DNA from: Lactobacillus sp. 0.1XD8-4
Lineage (GTDB): Bacteria; Bacillota; Bacilli; Lactobacillales; Lactobacillaceae
Assembly: GCF_009663775.1 (NCBI RefSeq)
Contig: NZ_RDBR01000017.1
Location: forward strand, 1 to 41,288
Length of the DNA stretch: 41,288 nucleotides
Reading direction: 5' to 3'
In this document: positions 29,136 to 37,112 of the stretch, piece by piece
Layout of the letters: every line of letters starts with the position of its first letter
Numbering within the stretch: position 1 is the first letter of the stretch
The notes under the pieces: generated by a model
The model's database searches: none
The model's input: the letters and a program-made list of their open reading frames with translations, nothing else
Told to the model about the DNA's origin: nothing
Translations under genes and position numbers: made by a program

Positions 29136-30368
29136 TTATTTCTTGAGATCTTCACGAACAATTGGACATGACATGCACCGTGGACCACCACGACCCCGTG
29201 ATAATTCGCTTGAACGAACCTCGTGAACGAGAATACCATGTTTACGCAGCAAATCATTTGAGACATAGTTCCGGTCATAAGTTACAACTTCACCAGGAGC
29301 AATTGCTAACGTGTTGGAACCGTCATTCCACTGTTCACGTGGGGCAACAATTGGGTCACCGTCACCAGTAGGAATTAAGTCAATTTCAGATTTATCAAGT
29401 GCCTTCTCAAGGATTTCCTTGAGATTTGTTTCATGGGTAATCGAGATTTCACCATTAGCGGCAGGGTGCATAATGTATGCGTCCACATGACCGCCATCAC
29501 GAAGGATTGCTGGGTGAACTGTAAATTGGTCATAATTAATCATGGTAAATACAGTATCAAGGTGCATCATTGCGTGATTGTGTGGAATATGGATAGCAAT
29601 AACGGTATCGTAATCTGACTTTTCAAAGAGACTTTCTGCTAATTCAGTAATTGCCTTAGCTGATGTCCGTTGAGAAATACCGATTGCTAATACATGGTCG
29701 CTAAGAACTAATTCGTCCCCACCTTCAATACGACCTTCTGGATAACGGTTACGCCATACATTAACGCCTTTATCAGCGAAACGTGGATTATGCTTAATGA
29801 TGTATTCCGTAAACAATGATTCGCGTTGACGAGCCTTAAACGTCATATGATTAATCGTAATACCGTCCCCGATACATGCTTGCGGATCACGAGTAAAGTA
29901 AGCGTTTGGCATTGGATCCATGTAGAATGGGTAATCCTTATCTTCAGCTAACTCCGCAAGAGATACATACTTAGTCTTGATTTCGTCTTTCCGCACACCA
30001 GCAATAATCTTGTCAACCATGTCTTTGGTGCTAAAACTAAGCAAGTATTCCTTTAATGCATCATGAATTGCACCAGCAGCGAATCCTGATTCAGCAATAA
30101 TCTTTTCAAGGAATTCGTCCTTAATGTTATCATCTGCCAATGCATCTGTTAAGAGATTTTCAAGATACAATACCTCTGTACCATTATCCCGCAAGGTTTG
30201 AGCAAAGAGGTCATGTTCTTCTTGAGCGATTGGTAAGTATGGAATATCATCCACAAGCATCCGGTGAAGAATTTCAGGATAAACATTCTCTATTTCCCTA
30301 CCTGGCCGATGCAACATAACTGTCTTAAGCTTTCCAATTTCTGATGTAACATGAATTGGACTTTGCAT
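29136..30368 (-). CDS. arcA: Arginine deiminase
   Basis: Hydrolyses arginine to citrulline and ammonia, the first step of the ADI pathway, giving acid protection and, with ArcB and ArcC elsewhere, ATP. The 410-residue product has the catalytic Cys398 in GGPRCMSCP, the FTRDP segment, EGGDELVL, and HLDTVFTM with the active-site His and Asp. The ATG has AAAGGAG upstream. arcB and arcC are not in this window. It is preceded by a near-consensus promoter. Confidence 0.98.
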   Translation of the reverse strand: MQSPIHVTSEIGKLKTVMLHRPGREIENVYPEILHRMLVDDIPYLPIAQEEHDLFAQTLRDNGTEVLYLENLLTDALADDNIKDEFLEKIIAESGFAAGAIHDALKEYLLSFSTKDMVDKIIAGVRKDEIKTKYVSLAELAEDKDYPFYMDPMPNAYFTRDPQACIGDGITINHMTFKARQRESLFTEYIIKHNPRFADKGVNVWRNRYPEGRIEGGDELVLSDHVLAIGISQRTSAKAITELAESLFEKSDYDTVIAIHIPHNHAMMHLDTVFTMINYDQFTVHPAILRDGGHVDAYIMHPAANGEISITHETNLKEILEKALDKSEIDLIPTGDGDPIVAPREQWNDGSNTLAIAPGEVVTYDRNYVSNDLLRKHGILVHEVRSSELSRGRGGPRCMSCPIVREDLKK

Positions 30369-30410
30369 ACAATATCACTCCTTTTTGAAGTATCACTTGA
30401 GTACACTTAC

Positions 30411-30439
30411 ATAATATTTGTTTGTGTAACCGTTGTCAA
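30411..30439 (-). promoter_or_regulatory. Promoter of arcA
   Basis: Minus strand -35 TTGACA (30434-30439), 17-base spacer, -10 TATTAT (30411-30416), about 43 bases before the arcA ATG. Confidence 0.88.
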
Positions 30440-30540
30440 ATGCCTAAATATCAACATTTAGTGAATTATAAAGTCAGAAGTTATTAATATAAATAATTGA
30501 CAGTTTTTATACATTTCATTATCTCTAAATGTATATTCTA

Positions 30541-30554
30541 AGAAAGCGCTTATT
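30541..30554 (-). promoter_or_regulatory. cre-like site upstream of arcA
   Basis: AATAAGCGCTTTCT on the minus strand matches 12 of 14 positions of the CcpA cre consensus (only the leading TG differs). It is about 100 bases upstream of the arcA -35. It shares 13 identical bases (30539-30551) with the cre-like site before the atp operon. Confidence 0.45.
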
Positions 30555-30574
30555 CATTACCGTGAATATAAATT

Positions 30575-31603
30575 TCACAAAGTTTTTTCTTTCTCCAGAA
30601 GGTAAGTAGCAAAAATATGGTCTCGGGCATCTAAATATTCTTGATTATGGGCTGTCGGATGAACGCGATTCGTTAACACAATAAATCCCTGATCATTTTG
30701 ACGGTCCAGCACCATCCACGTTCCAGTAAAGCCAGTATGACTAATTAGAAGGTGATGGTCATCACCAGTTGCGTGAAATAGCTTCCAGCCAAGTGAACGG
30801 GTATGTGGTCCAGGGATACGAGTCTGGTCTTTAAACATTGCATCAACCATTGGCGAAGATAACAAGCCATTTAAATTATTTTCAATTAATGCATGACTAA
30901 AAATAGTCAGATCATCTAAGGAAGCAAACAAGCCAGCACATCCACAATGTTCTTTAAGGATAAAGCCTTTGGGATCATGCGTTTCGCCCTTAATCAGCCC
31001 TCGGTTAGTTTGGACTTCTGTTGGCACACAATTTTGTGGTACCGGATTAAAAGACGCATTTGGCAGCTGTAAGGGCTTAAGAACCCGTTCGGTAATTACT
31101 TGCTGAACAGGTTTCTTGCAAATTGCTTCAATAATCCAACCAAGATAGAGGTAGTTTACATCGGCATATTTAATTTGGCGATTTAAACTATCTCCCACCT
31201 TCATCTGAGTCAAAAAAGCCTTTTTTAATTCAGCAGCATTCAATTCATCACGATGAGGAATATAACCTGCTATTCCAGAAGTATGAGTTAATAAATTACG
31301 CACAGTCGGTCGAGCATCCTTAAATACCGGTAAAAACTTATTAACCGGATCATCAAGTTCAAGCTTACCTTCTTGAATTAACATCGCAATTACCGGAACA
31401 GTACCAATTACCTTTGTTAGTGAAGCAAGATCATATAGCATTCCGTCTTGTAACTTTTTAGGAGTAGGGTATATTTCGGCTAATCCTGTTATTTCCTTTA
31501 TCGTATCGCTGTGGTCAAAGATGACATAACTAACCCCTGGTACTATCCCCTCTTTTACCATCTGATGCAATTTTGTAATTGTCATGTTGTACTTACCCAT
31601 CAT
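30575..31603 (-). CDS. Serine hydrolase, beta-lactamase/class C fold
   Basis: A 342-residue protein of the serine beta-lactamase-like superfamily (PBP4*, esterases, class C enzymes). The catalytic set is visible: Ser61-x-x-Lys64 in LASLTKV, Tyr146 in KYADVNYLYLG, and HTGFTGT near residue 290 for the KTG box. LLTHTSGIAGY is also family-typical. There is no signal peptide or membrane segment, so it is probably cytosolic; the substrate is unknown and peptidase, esterase or lactonase roles are all possible. AAGGAG precedes the first ATG. Confidence 0.88.
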   Translation of the reverse strand: MMGKYNMTITKLHQMVKEGIVPGVSYVIFDHSDTIKEITGLAEIYPTPKKLQDGMLYDLASLTKVIGTVPVIAMLIQEGKLELDDPVNKFLPVFKDARPTVRNLLTHTSGIAGYIPHRDELNAAELKKAFLTQMKVGDSLNRQIKYADVNYLYLGWIIEAICKKPVQQVITERVLKPLQLPNASFNPVPQNCVPTEVQTNRGLIKGETHDPKGFILKEHCGCAGLFASLDDLTIFSHALIENNLNGLLSSPMVDAMFKDQTRIPGPHTRSLGWKLFHATGDDHHLLISHTGFTGTWMVLDRQNDQGFIVLTNRVHPTAHNQEYLDARDHIFATYLLEKEKTL

Positions 31604-31719
31604 TATCTGCTCCTTATCGTCTTAAGTATTATCAATTTTAACTTAAATACCTTCATATGGAAAAATATCTTCGCGTTATTAAACACAAGTAGTTAAATGT
31701 GACAAAAAAGTTAAAAATA

Positions 31720-31749
31720 TTACAAAAAGATTTCAAAAGGAGGTATAAT
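31720..31749 (+). promoter_or_regulatory. Possible promoter of the lipoprotein gene
   Basis: TTACAA (31720-31725), 18-base spacer, TATAAT (31744-31749). The -10 directly follows a perfect AAAGGAGG, so this stretch could instead be a ribosome binding site for the small ORF at 31750; both readings cannot be fully used by one transcript. Confidence 0.45.
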
Positions 31750-31803
31750 ATGTATATAAGATTTTGTAAATTAAGAGAGAATATGAGGGGGTCATTAAAA
31801 TGA
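31750..31803 (+). CDS. Possible 17-codon leader ORF coupled to the lipoprotein gene
   Basis: ATG at 31750-31752, 6-7 bases after a perfect AAAGGAGG, opens a 17-residue frame, MYIRFCKLRENMRGSLK (net charge about +5). Its TGA (31801-31803) overlaps the lipoprotein ATG by four bases (ATGA). If transcribed in full, it would couple translation. If the TATAAT at 31744 is the true -10, the mRNA starts downstream and this ORF is not made. I recognise no family. Confidence 0.4.
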   Translation: MYIRFCKLRENMRGSLK

Positions 31804-32378
31804 CGAAGATGACAAGTAAAGTTTTAGCAAGTTCGTTAGTAATTTTGACTGCACTAGGCTTAGCTGGATGCGCTAATAGTGCGGAGGCCCCATCAACAAA
31901 GACATCAACGGCCACTACCAAGGTTACCAAACAAGCAGACAAAAAAGCTGCTCCGACCTCAACAAGTCAAAAAGCTGTTAAGGTTCAAAGTGCTTCATCT
32001 ACAACAACTAGTTCAAGTTCTGCAACAAGTACAGCTAATACAAGCAGCCTAGCTAGTTCAACCACTACTAACCACTCGAACAGCCAAATTTCTAATTCAT
32101 CCAGTGGCAATCAAGTAACATCAGCACAATCATCAAGTGCTACTGCCAATAATGACAAGCAGGTCTTAACAAGTTTTGTTAAAACAAGCGGTGTTCAACA
32201 AGCTGGTAATCATTATTATGTCACTAAAAATGATCAAAATAATAATTACCAAATCGAAGTACGGAATAATCAAGGTGGCGATCCAAACGTAGCACACCTT
32301 ACTGGTACTTATCAGTACGATCCCGCTACAAATCAAATTCATGAAATGAACCCAATTACTGGTAATTATGATAATTAA
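31800..32378 (+). CDS. Ser/Thr-rich surface lipoprotein
   Basis: A 192-residue exported lipoprotein. The N-terminus has Lys residues, a hydrophobic stretch and the lipobox LAGC with Cys24 as the lipidation site. Residues of about 27-120 form a low-complexity Ser/Thr/Ala/Asn linker (STTTSSSSATSTANTSS). The C-terminal 70 residues, from QVLTSFVKTSGVQQAGNHYYV, look like a small folded domain with alternating aromatic and polar residues. I cannot name it. GAGGGGG precedes the ATG. The linker probably holds the domain away from the membrane through the wall. Confidence 0.85.
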   Translation: MTKMTSKVLASSLVILTALGLAGCANSAEAPSTKTSTATTKVTKQADKKAAPTSTSQKAVKVQSASSTTTSSSSATSTANTSSLASSTTTNHSNSQISNSSSGNQVTSAQSSSATANNDKQVLTSFVKTSGVQQAGNHYYVTKNDQNNNYQIEVRNNQGGDPNVAHLTGTYQYDPATNQIHEMNPITGNYDN

Positions 32379-32402
32379 GCAATTATTCTAATCAAACAAA
32401 AT

Positions 32403-32450
32403 AAAGAGGACTCTAGTGTTCGGATTTTCCGAACGCTAGAGTCCTTTTGT
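32403..32450 (+). terminator. Bidirectional terminator after the lipoprotein gene (37-nt hairpin family, copy 2)
   Basis: A 37-base hairpin, GGACTCTAG...CTAGAGTCC (32408-32444), with all 16 pairs intact (one wobble) and T runs on both strands. It can end both the lipoprotein gene and the convergent 1041-residue gene. Relative to the copy at 25474 it has a swapped T-A/A-T pair in each arm. Confidence 0.87.
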
Positions 32451-32544
32451 GTACTGCGCTGTAGCATTTTCAATGATAAACGATATAGGAGACTTATGTC
32501 ACAGCTCCTCTATTATTTTAATTTTTTTACGATCACATCAGTAC

Positions 32545-35500
32545 TTAAAATAGTCCCTTAAATGCGGCAAAAATCCCCTTCTTATTTGATGTGTCTTCAT
32601 CACTTTTAATTGGTTGATCAACACTAGTTACTACTGTTTCAGAGCTTTCCGCACTATGCGGAGTTACAGGAACTAACTTATTTAGCTTAATTACATATGT
32701 TTGCTTACCGGCAGCGAAATGATGATCTGCAGGGAAATTGCTATCTTCCAGAGTATATCCCTCATCTTCAAATGCCTTAATTTCACCTGCTGGGTCATAA
32801 TTAAATTCTGCCCCTGTCTTTCCCTTTAATGATTTTGCTTTGATTTCTTCACCAAACTGATCACTAAACTTCACGACGATTTCTGCCGGTTTAGGAGTAT
32901 AGGTAATGCTTGCTTCATAGTCTGTAGCGTCCTTATCTACGCTTAGGGCTGGTACAACTTCAGCATCATATCCATCAACTGTAGCGGGCGTGTACGCTGG
33001 TAAAATCCCCGCGGTCCAATCTTGCCAAATATCTTCTCCTGTTACCTCATCATGCATTCCTAAACGCATTGCAACCGCTTCTTGCACAATTTCCTGATGG
33101 GTTTGATCGGGCATCACTACTTCAATTGTTCTGGTTACTTTATGTTCATCTTTAAGCGGAGTTACCTTATGTGTTAAGTAAACATAGTATTGTTGCTCAG
33201 GACTACCAGCAAAGTATTTACCTGCTGTTGCTCCTTGATCAGCTTTAAATAAATCGTAGCCATTTGCATCATAATCCCACAATTTATTAGTATAGCTTTC
33301 ACCTTCCGCAACTTCTAATTGTTGGGTGTGTTCTTCCAGAATCTTTCCCGAAGTCGGCTTTACAATTGGTAAACGATCGTAAGGAATATCAACGTAAAAA
33401 ATAGTAACTGGCTGGACTTGTGCCCCCTGCTTGCTAACAACAATCTGATATTCTTGAGGCTGACTATCATCTGTAAACTCAAAGCTCGCGTTTCGAGGCA
33501 ATTCATTATCAACAATCAAATAGCCTTGTTCCGCTAATTGATCAATCTCAGCGGTCGGTGAATAATCAATCAATTCGCCTGCCAGTCCTTCAATTGTTTG
33601 AACATCAATTACTTCCCCGTCTTCATCAACAAATTTGATTTTAGCGCTGACTTTCTCGGGCTTATACGCGATATTGAGACTACTATCCTTGGTGGTTAAT
33701 GAGATAGGTTGTTCAGGAACATTTTTACTTGTATATCCAGAGATAGCAGGTGCGGTTACAGCTGGTAAAGTTGCTGTATTCCAATCACTCCACGTCTTTT
33801 CTCCAGTAGTCATATCAGTAATCCCAAAGCGCTGAATCCGCCCAATTTGTTTAATTACTTGTTTAGCTCCTGTAGGCATATTAAACGTAATTGTCCGGGT
33901 TACCTGATGGTCTTCATCGATTTTCTCAATTTTATGCGTCAAGTAAACATAATAGTCACGCGCCGGCTGCCCACCAGCATAAGTTCCCTTTTGCGCACCA
34001 TCATCATACTTGAAAAGCTCATATCCATCATCAGGTCCCCACAATTGGTTATTATAAGTTGTGTCCCCTTTACCGGTAAAAGTTTGAGTATGATCTTCAA
34101 GAATTTTGCCATCGCTTGGCTGTAATTCTTCTTTTGATTTATCAGCAGCATTTACAAGGTCAACATAATAAACATTAACTGTCTGTTTATTTTCAACCAC
34201 TGTGACAGTAGCAGGTGAAGTAAGCAGCATACTTCCATCTTCACTGCCATTAAGAAAATAACCAATCATAATATTGTATTTTCCTGGCTTAGCACTGTCT
34301 AATTCTGAACTATCCACAATAAACGTTTGCTCTGGACTAACAGCTACCTCTTCATTGTTTACAGATAGCCCCGTTACTTTAACAATTCCATCATATGGAG
34401 TCCAATTATCTTTTGCTTCAGCTTTTAGCGTAAAGTCTTTCGTTACTAAAAGCTGATGAACAACTACATAAGGAATAAAATCAACAGCCTCAAGGTCTAA
34501 CTGTTCAGTTTGAACAGCAAATGCATAAGCATCCATCAGCTTACGGCCAGTTTCATCAACATCAACAGAGTATCCGTTTTCTTGAATTGCACTTTGAATA
34601 GCCGCCAAGGTGAAGAAATAGTGTCCACCTTGCCACAACACATTTTCGGCGCTCTCACTGCTATCAATCGTAACCTCATCATTAAAATTACTGATTGCGT
34701 GTGGAACCTCACCCAATGTCGGCATCAATTCTTGAACTTCTGATGGTAACACTTGACACCCATCTTTAGTTCGATCCAGCGCAACAAAATGTACTGCTTG
34801 ATAATCATCATGAGCAAAAATTGGCGTACTTAACCGGAAATTCAACTGCGATGTTGTATGCTTATTAATTGTTAAATCGTAAAAGGCATATTCATTTAAG
34901 TGAAAGTTTACCTGACTATTTAGGTTATCGATGTTAACAATCTTAAATGGGAATTCTACTCGGTATGAACTATTAGGCAATAATGACCCAAAAACCATTA
35001 TGGCCGTAACTTTATCCCAACTAAAGTCATCCCGTTGCTTCAAGGTATCAATTGTTGAATACTCTCCTTCATGACCCTTATAACTATAAGTGATATCGAA
35101 GCCTGGAATAACGTTTCCCTTTTCATCTTTGTATTCAAGGCCATCAAATTCATTAACCCGTGACTCATCGATTACAACCTGTGCTTTACCATTATTTACA
35201 CTTTCAAATGCTGGGAATGTGTAAACAACTTCAACAGACTTAGCGGTTTCAGTTGCATTCTTCAAGTGACCATAGCCACTTAAATCAGTTGCACTTTTAT
35301 AATTAACTAGTGAAGCTGTTTCCTTCATCCCGTTACGGCTAACTAATGACCGATCTTTGGTATGACTTTCACGGTTAGTTGCTTGTAAGTACGTCCCATG
35401 TTGTAAGCCATCTAAATCGTCATTTAGCTCATAAACACCTAATGCCGGATTATTTTTAATTACGGGTTCTTGGACGCTTAATTTCTGCTGTTGTGCTGCA

Positions 35501-35670
35501 AAATTAGGCACTGATTCTAGTAGCTTCTTCATTGAAGACGATTCATTCAGTGGAGCAACACTTGAAGCAGACAAATCATTTTTTAATTTTACTTGTCCCC
35601 CGATAGTTTCAGTTGAAACAAGATTCACGCCAATTACCTTATCTTTTTTTGTTTCATCTGTCTCAAGCAT
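32545..35670 (-). CDS. Mub/MucBP-repeat adhesin-like protein without export signals
   Basis: A 1041-residue protein. Residues 1-490 are unassigned, with beta-rich stretches. Residues 497-747 and 753-997 are two repeats of about 250, each running YYVD...GKILE.HTQ, then LW...GY.LFK.D.GA..G.Y.AG...YYVYLTHK, then VTRTI...TGE..W.DW, and a MucBP-like end (KFVDEDGEVI.../KFSDQFGEEI...). This matches the Mub-type mucus-binding repeats of L. reuteri. Odd points: the N-terminus (MLETDETKKDKVIGVNLV) has no hydrophobic segment, an in-frame TAG two codons upstream rules out a longer start, and the C-terminus ends NKKGIFAAFKGLF with no LPXTG. AGGGGGATTAGGA precedes the ATG. Confidence 0.85.
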   Translation of the reverse strand: MLETDETKKDKVIGVNLVSTETIGGQVKLKNDLSASSVAPLNESSSMKKLLESVPNFAAQQQKLSVQEPVIKNNPALGVYELNDDLDGLQHGTYLQATNRESHTKDRSLVSRNGMKETASLVNYKSATDLSGYGHLKNATETAKSVEVVYTFPAFESVNNGKAQVVIDESRVNEFDGLEYKDEKGNVIPGFDITYSYKGHEGEYSTIDTLKQRDDFSWDKVTAIMVFGSLLPNSSYRVEFPFKIVNIDNLNSQVNFHLNEYAFYDLTINKHTTSQLNFRLSTPIFAHDDYQAVHFVALDRTKDGCQVLPSEVQELMPTLGEVPHAISNFNDEVTIDSSESAENVLWQGGHYFFTLAAIQSAIQENGYSVDVDETGRKLMDAYAFAVQTEQLDLEAVDFIPYVVVHQLLVTKDFTLKAEAKDNWTPYDGIVKVTGLSVNNEEVAVSPEQTFIVDSSELDSAKPGKYNIMIGYFLNGSEDGSMLLTSPATVTVVENKQTVNVYYVDLVNAADKSKEELQPSDGKILEDHTQTFTGKGDTTYNNQLWGPDDGYELFKYDDGAQKGTYAGGQPARDYYVYLTHKIEKIDEDHQVTRTITFNMPTGAKQVIKQIGRIQRFGITDMTTGEKTWSDWNTATLPAVTAPAISGYTSKNVPEQPISLTTKDSSLNIAYKPEKVSAKIKFVDEDGEVIDVQTIEGLAGELIDYSPTAEIDQLAEQGYLIVDNELPRNASFEFTDDSQPQEYQIVVSKQGAQVQPVTIFYVDIPYDRLPIVKPTSGKILEEHTQQLEVAEGESYTNKLWDYDANGYDLFKADQGATAGKYFAGSPEQQYYVYLTHKVTPLKDEHKVTRTIEVVMPDQTHQEIVQEAVAMRLGMHDEVTGEDIWQDWTAGILPAYTPATVDGYDAEVVPALSVDKDATDYEASITYTPKPAEIVVKFSDQFGEEIKAKSLKGKTGAEFNYDPAGEIKAFEDEGYTLEDSNFPADHHFAAGKQTYVIKLNKLVPVTPHSAESSETVVTSVDQPIKSDEDTSNKKGIFAAFKGLF

Positions 35671-35724
35671 TTCCTAATCCCCCTTAAATACTCTTATAGT
35701 TCGATAACTATTCTTTCAACATTG

Positions 35725-35752
35725 AGTATAATATACTTATCTGTTATTTCAA
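35725..35752 (-). promoter_or_regulatory. Promoter of the Mub-repeat gene
   Basis: Minus strand TTGAAA (35747-35752), 16-base spacer, TATACT (35725-35730), about 55 bases before the ATG. Confidence 0.6.
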
Positions 35753-35837
35753 TACTGATAAATATTTTACTTTGTTAAGCATTTTTTTATTTATGTTCAA
35801 CACATTGATGTATAAGGGTTTGGAAAGCATTAAGAAT

Positions 35838-35896
35838 AATAAAAAAGAACAAAAGAATAATTTTTCATATGAAAAAATTATCTTTTGCTCTTTTAA
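35838..35896 (-). terminator. Long AT-rich inverted repeat, terminator of the Ser-rich gene
   Basis: Nearly perfect 52-base inverted repeat (35843-35894) centred on CATATG, arms AAAAGAACAAAAGAATAATT and its partner with two mismatches. A T run follows on the minus strand. It lies about 50 bases after the upstream gene's stop. Confidence 0.75.
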
Positions 35897-35946
35897 ATCA
35901 ATTATTCTTTTATCATTAGATATTTAAAAGATCTATTCGGAATTCG

Positions 35947-36840
35947 TTAATATTGTGGTTCATCTGTAACATATCCATCGTTTTCCTGAGTAGTTCCATG
36001 GTTGTTATGTCCTTCTGTAGATGGCGCAGGATTAGAGGGCGTACTGTGCCTATTATTATTTGTAACGCCACCGCCATAGTTAGATGAACCGCGATAAACG
36101 TTATTATAGCTTCTTGATGCAGCTGAACCGTTGCTTGAAGTTGCTGTTGCATTATTTGAAGAACTAGTACCATTACTTTGCGTATTTGTTGAAGCAGAAC
36201 TCGAATGAGAGGCTGAACTGGTTGAACTGCTTGAGGAAGAAGCTACCGAAGAAGAACTACTACTAGATGAAGCATCACTACTACTTGAAAAAGAGCTATC
36301 AGCCTCATCATTAACTTCCACTTTTAACTTTTTAGTTACCTTTTGATCACCACGTTCTGCAATAATGTCATATGTTCCTGCAACATCAAAAGTATAACTA
36401 TGATTTACAAGTGATTGTCCTTTACTAGCTTTGAAAGTCTTAACAATCTCTTTGCTCTTATGACCACGAATAGTTAATGTTGTTTGTGGTGAAACCTTAA
36501 ATTTTACTTTTGCCTCACCATTGTCATTCATTTTAACTTTTTTATCAAACTGTACTGAAACCTTACCTAAGGTATCGCTACTAGAAGCAGCATATTCAAC
36601 ATTCTCGGTCTTGCTTGTTTGAGCAGGCTTAGCCTCTTGATGATGCGAATGAATACTTTCAAAGGCGATTCCGCCGATACAAATTACTAAAACAGCAACT
36701 AACGTCCAGTTTAGGAAAACCCGTCCCCCACTAACAAAATTATTGCCGCTACGATTTTTTCGTAATTGTGAGATATATTGAGCAGCTAAAATAACAATCG
36801 CAATAATTGCCAATACTATCATTAAATTCATTACTCGCAT
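35947..36840 (-). CDS. Two-TM protein with beta domain and Ser-rich tail
   Basis: A 297-residue protein: membrane helices at about 5-23 and 41-60, a beta-rich domain of about 88-177 (VKFKVSPQTTLTIRGHKSKE, FDVAGTYDIIAERGDQKVTKKLKVEV) resembling an Ig-like fold, a Ser-rich tract of about 182-262, and a Gly/Asn/His/Pro tail ending DGYVTDEPQY. The second helix should put the beta domain and tail outside. It may belong to the lactobacillar two-TM family annotated as DUF4811, but I am not certain. GGTGG precedes the ATG. The Ser tract could be a wall-spanning or glycosylated linker. Confidence 0.78.
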   Translation of the reverse strand: MRVMNLMIVLAIIAIVILAAQYISQLRKNRSGNNFVSGGRVFLNWTLVAVLVICIGGIAFESIHSHHQEAKPAQTSKTENVEYAASSSDTLGKVSVQFDKKVKMNDNGEAKVKFKVSPQTTLTIRGHKSKEIVKTFKASKGQSLVNHSYTFDVAGTYDIIAERGDQKVTKKLKVEVNDEADSSFSSSSDASSSSSSSSVASSSSSSTSSASHSSSASTNTQSNGTSSSNNATATSSNGSAASRSYNNVYRGSSNYGGGVTNNNRHSTPSNPAPSTEGHNNHGTTQENDGYVTDEPQY

Positions 36841-36943
36841 AATTAATCCACCAAATCCATCCTATTCTTTTCTATATATATCCTCAAACCATCATAGCAT
36901 TAATTGAGCATTTTCTTAACGCTTTTTTCAATTTGTAATATAA

Positions 36944-36984
36944 ATAAAAAAGTCTGTCACTCAATCTAAAATGAGTAACAGACT
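36944..36984 (-). terminator. Terminator of tRNA-Glu
   Basis: Stem AGTCTGT(T)ACTCA/TGAGT(G)ACAGACT at 36951-36984, followed on the minus strand by TTTTTTATTT, 10 bases after the tRNA 3' end. Confidence 0.88.
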
Positions 36985-36994
36985 CAATCTGTAA

Positions 36995-37067
36995 TCACCC
37001 GCACGGGGATCGAACCCGTAACTCCGCCTTGAGAGGGCGACGTCTTAACCAATTTGACCAGCGGGCA
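36995..37067 (-). tRNA. tRNA-Glu (anticodon CUC)
   Basis: Full cloverleaf on the minus strand: anticodon stem TCGCC/GGCGG with loop CTCTCAA (anticodon CUC), T stem ACGGG/CCCGT with loop TTCGATC, D arm GGTCAAATTGGTTAAGAC. The acceptor stem has C3-G70 to C7-G66 Watson-Crick pairs but U1-G72 and G2-U71. The discriminator is A; CCA is not encoded. It closely resembles Gram-positive tRNA-Glu, which normally has G1-C72. Confidence 0.93.
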
Positions 37068-37083
37068 ATAACGTACAAACATG

Positions 37084-37112
37084 ATTATACGTTATTTCGT
37101 AATTTTCGTCAA
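37084..37112 (-). promoter_or_regulatory. Promoter of tRNA-Glu
   Basis: Minus strand TTGACG (37107-37112), 17-base spacer, TATAAT (37084-37089), 17 bases before the tRNA 5' end. Confidence 0.9.

Noticed and set aside
30499-30527. Plus-strand TTGACA-17-TATCTC promoter-like pair near arcA
   Set aside because: No plus-strand gene follows; the serine hydrolase is on the minus strand. Could be chance in AT-rich DNA.
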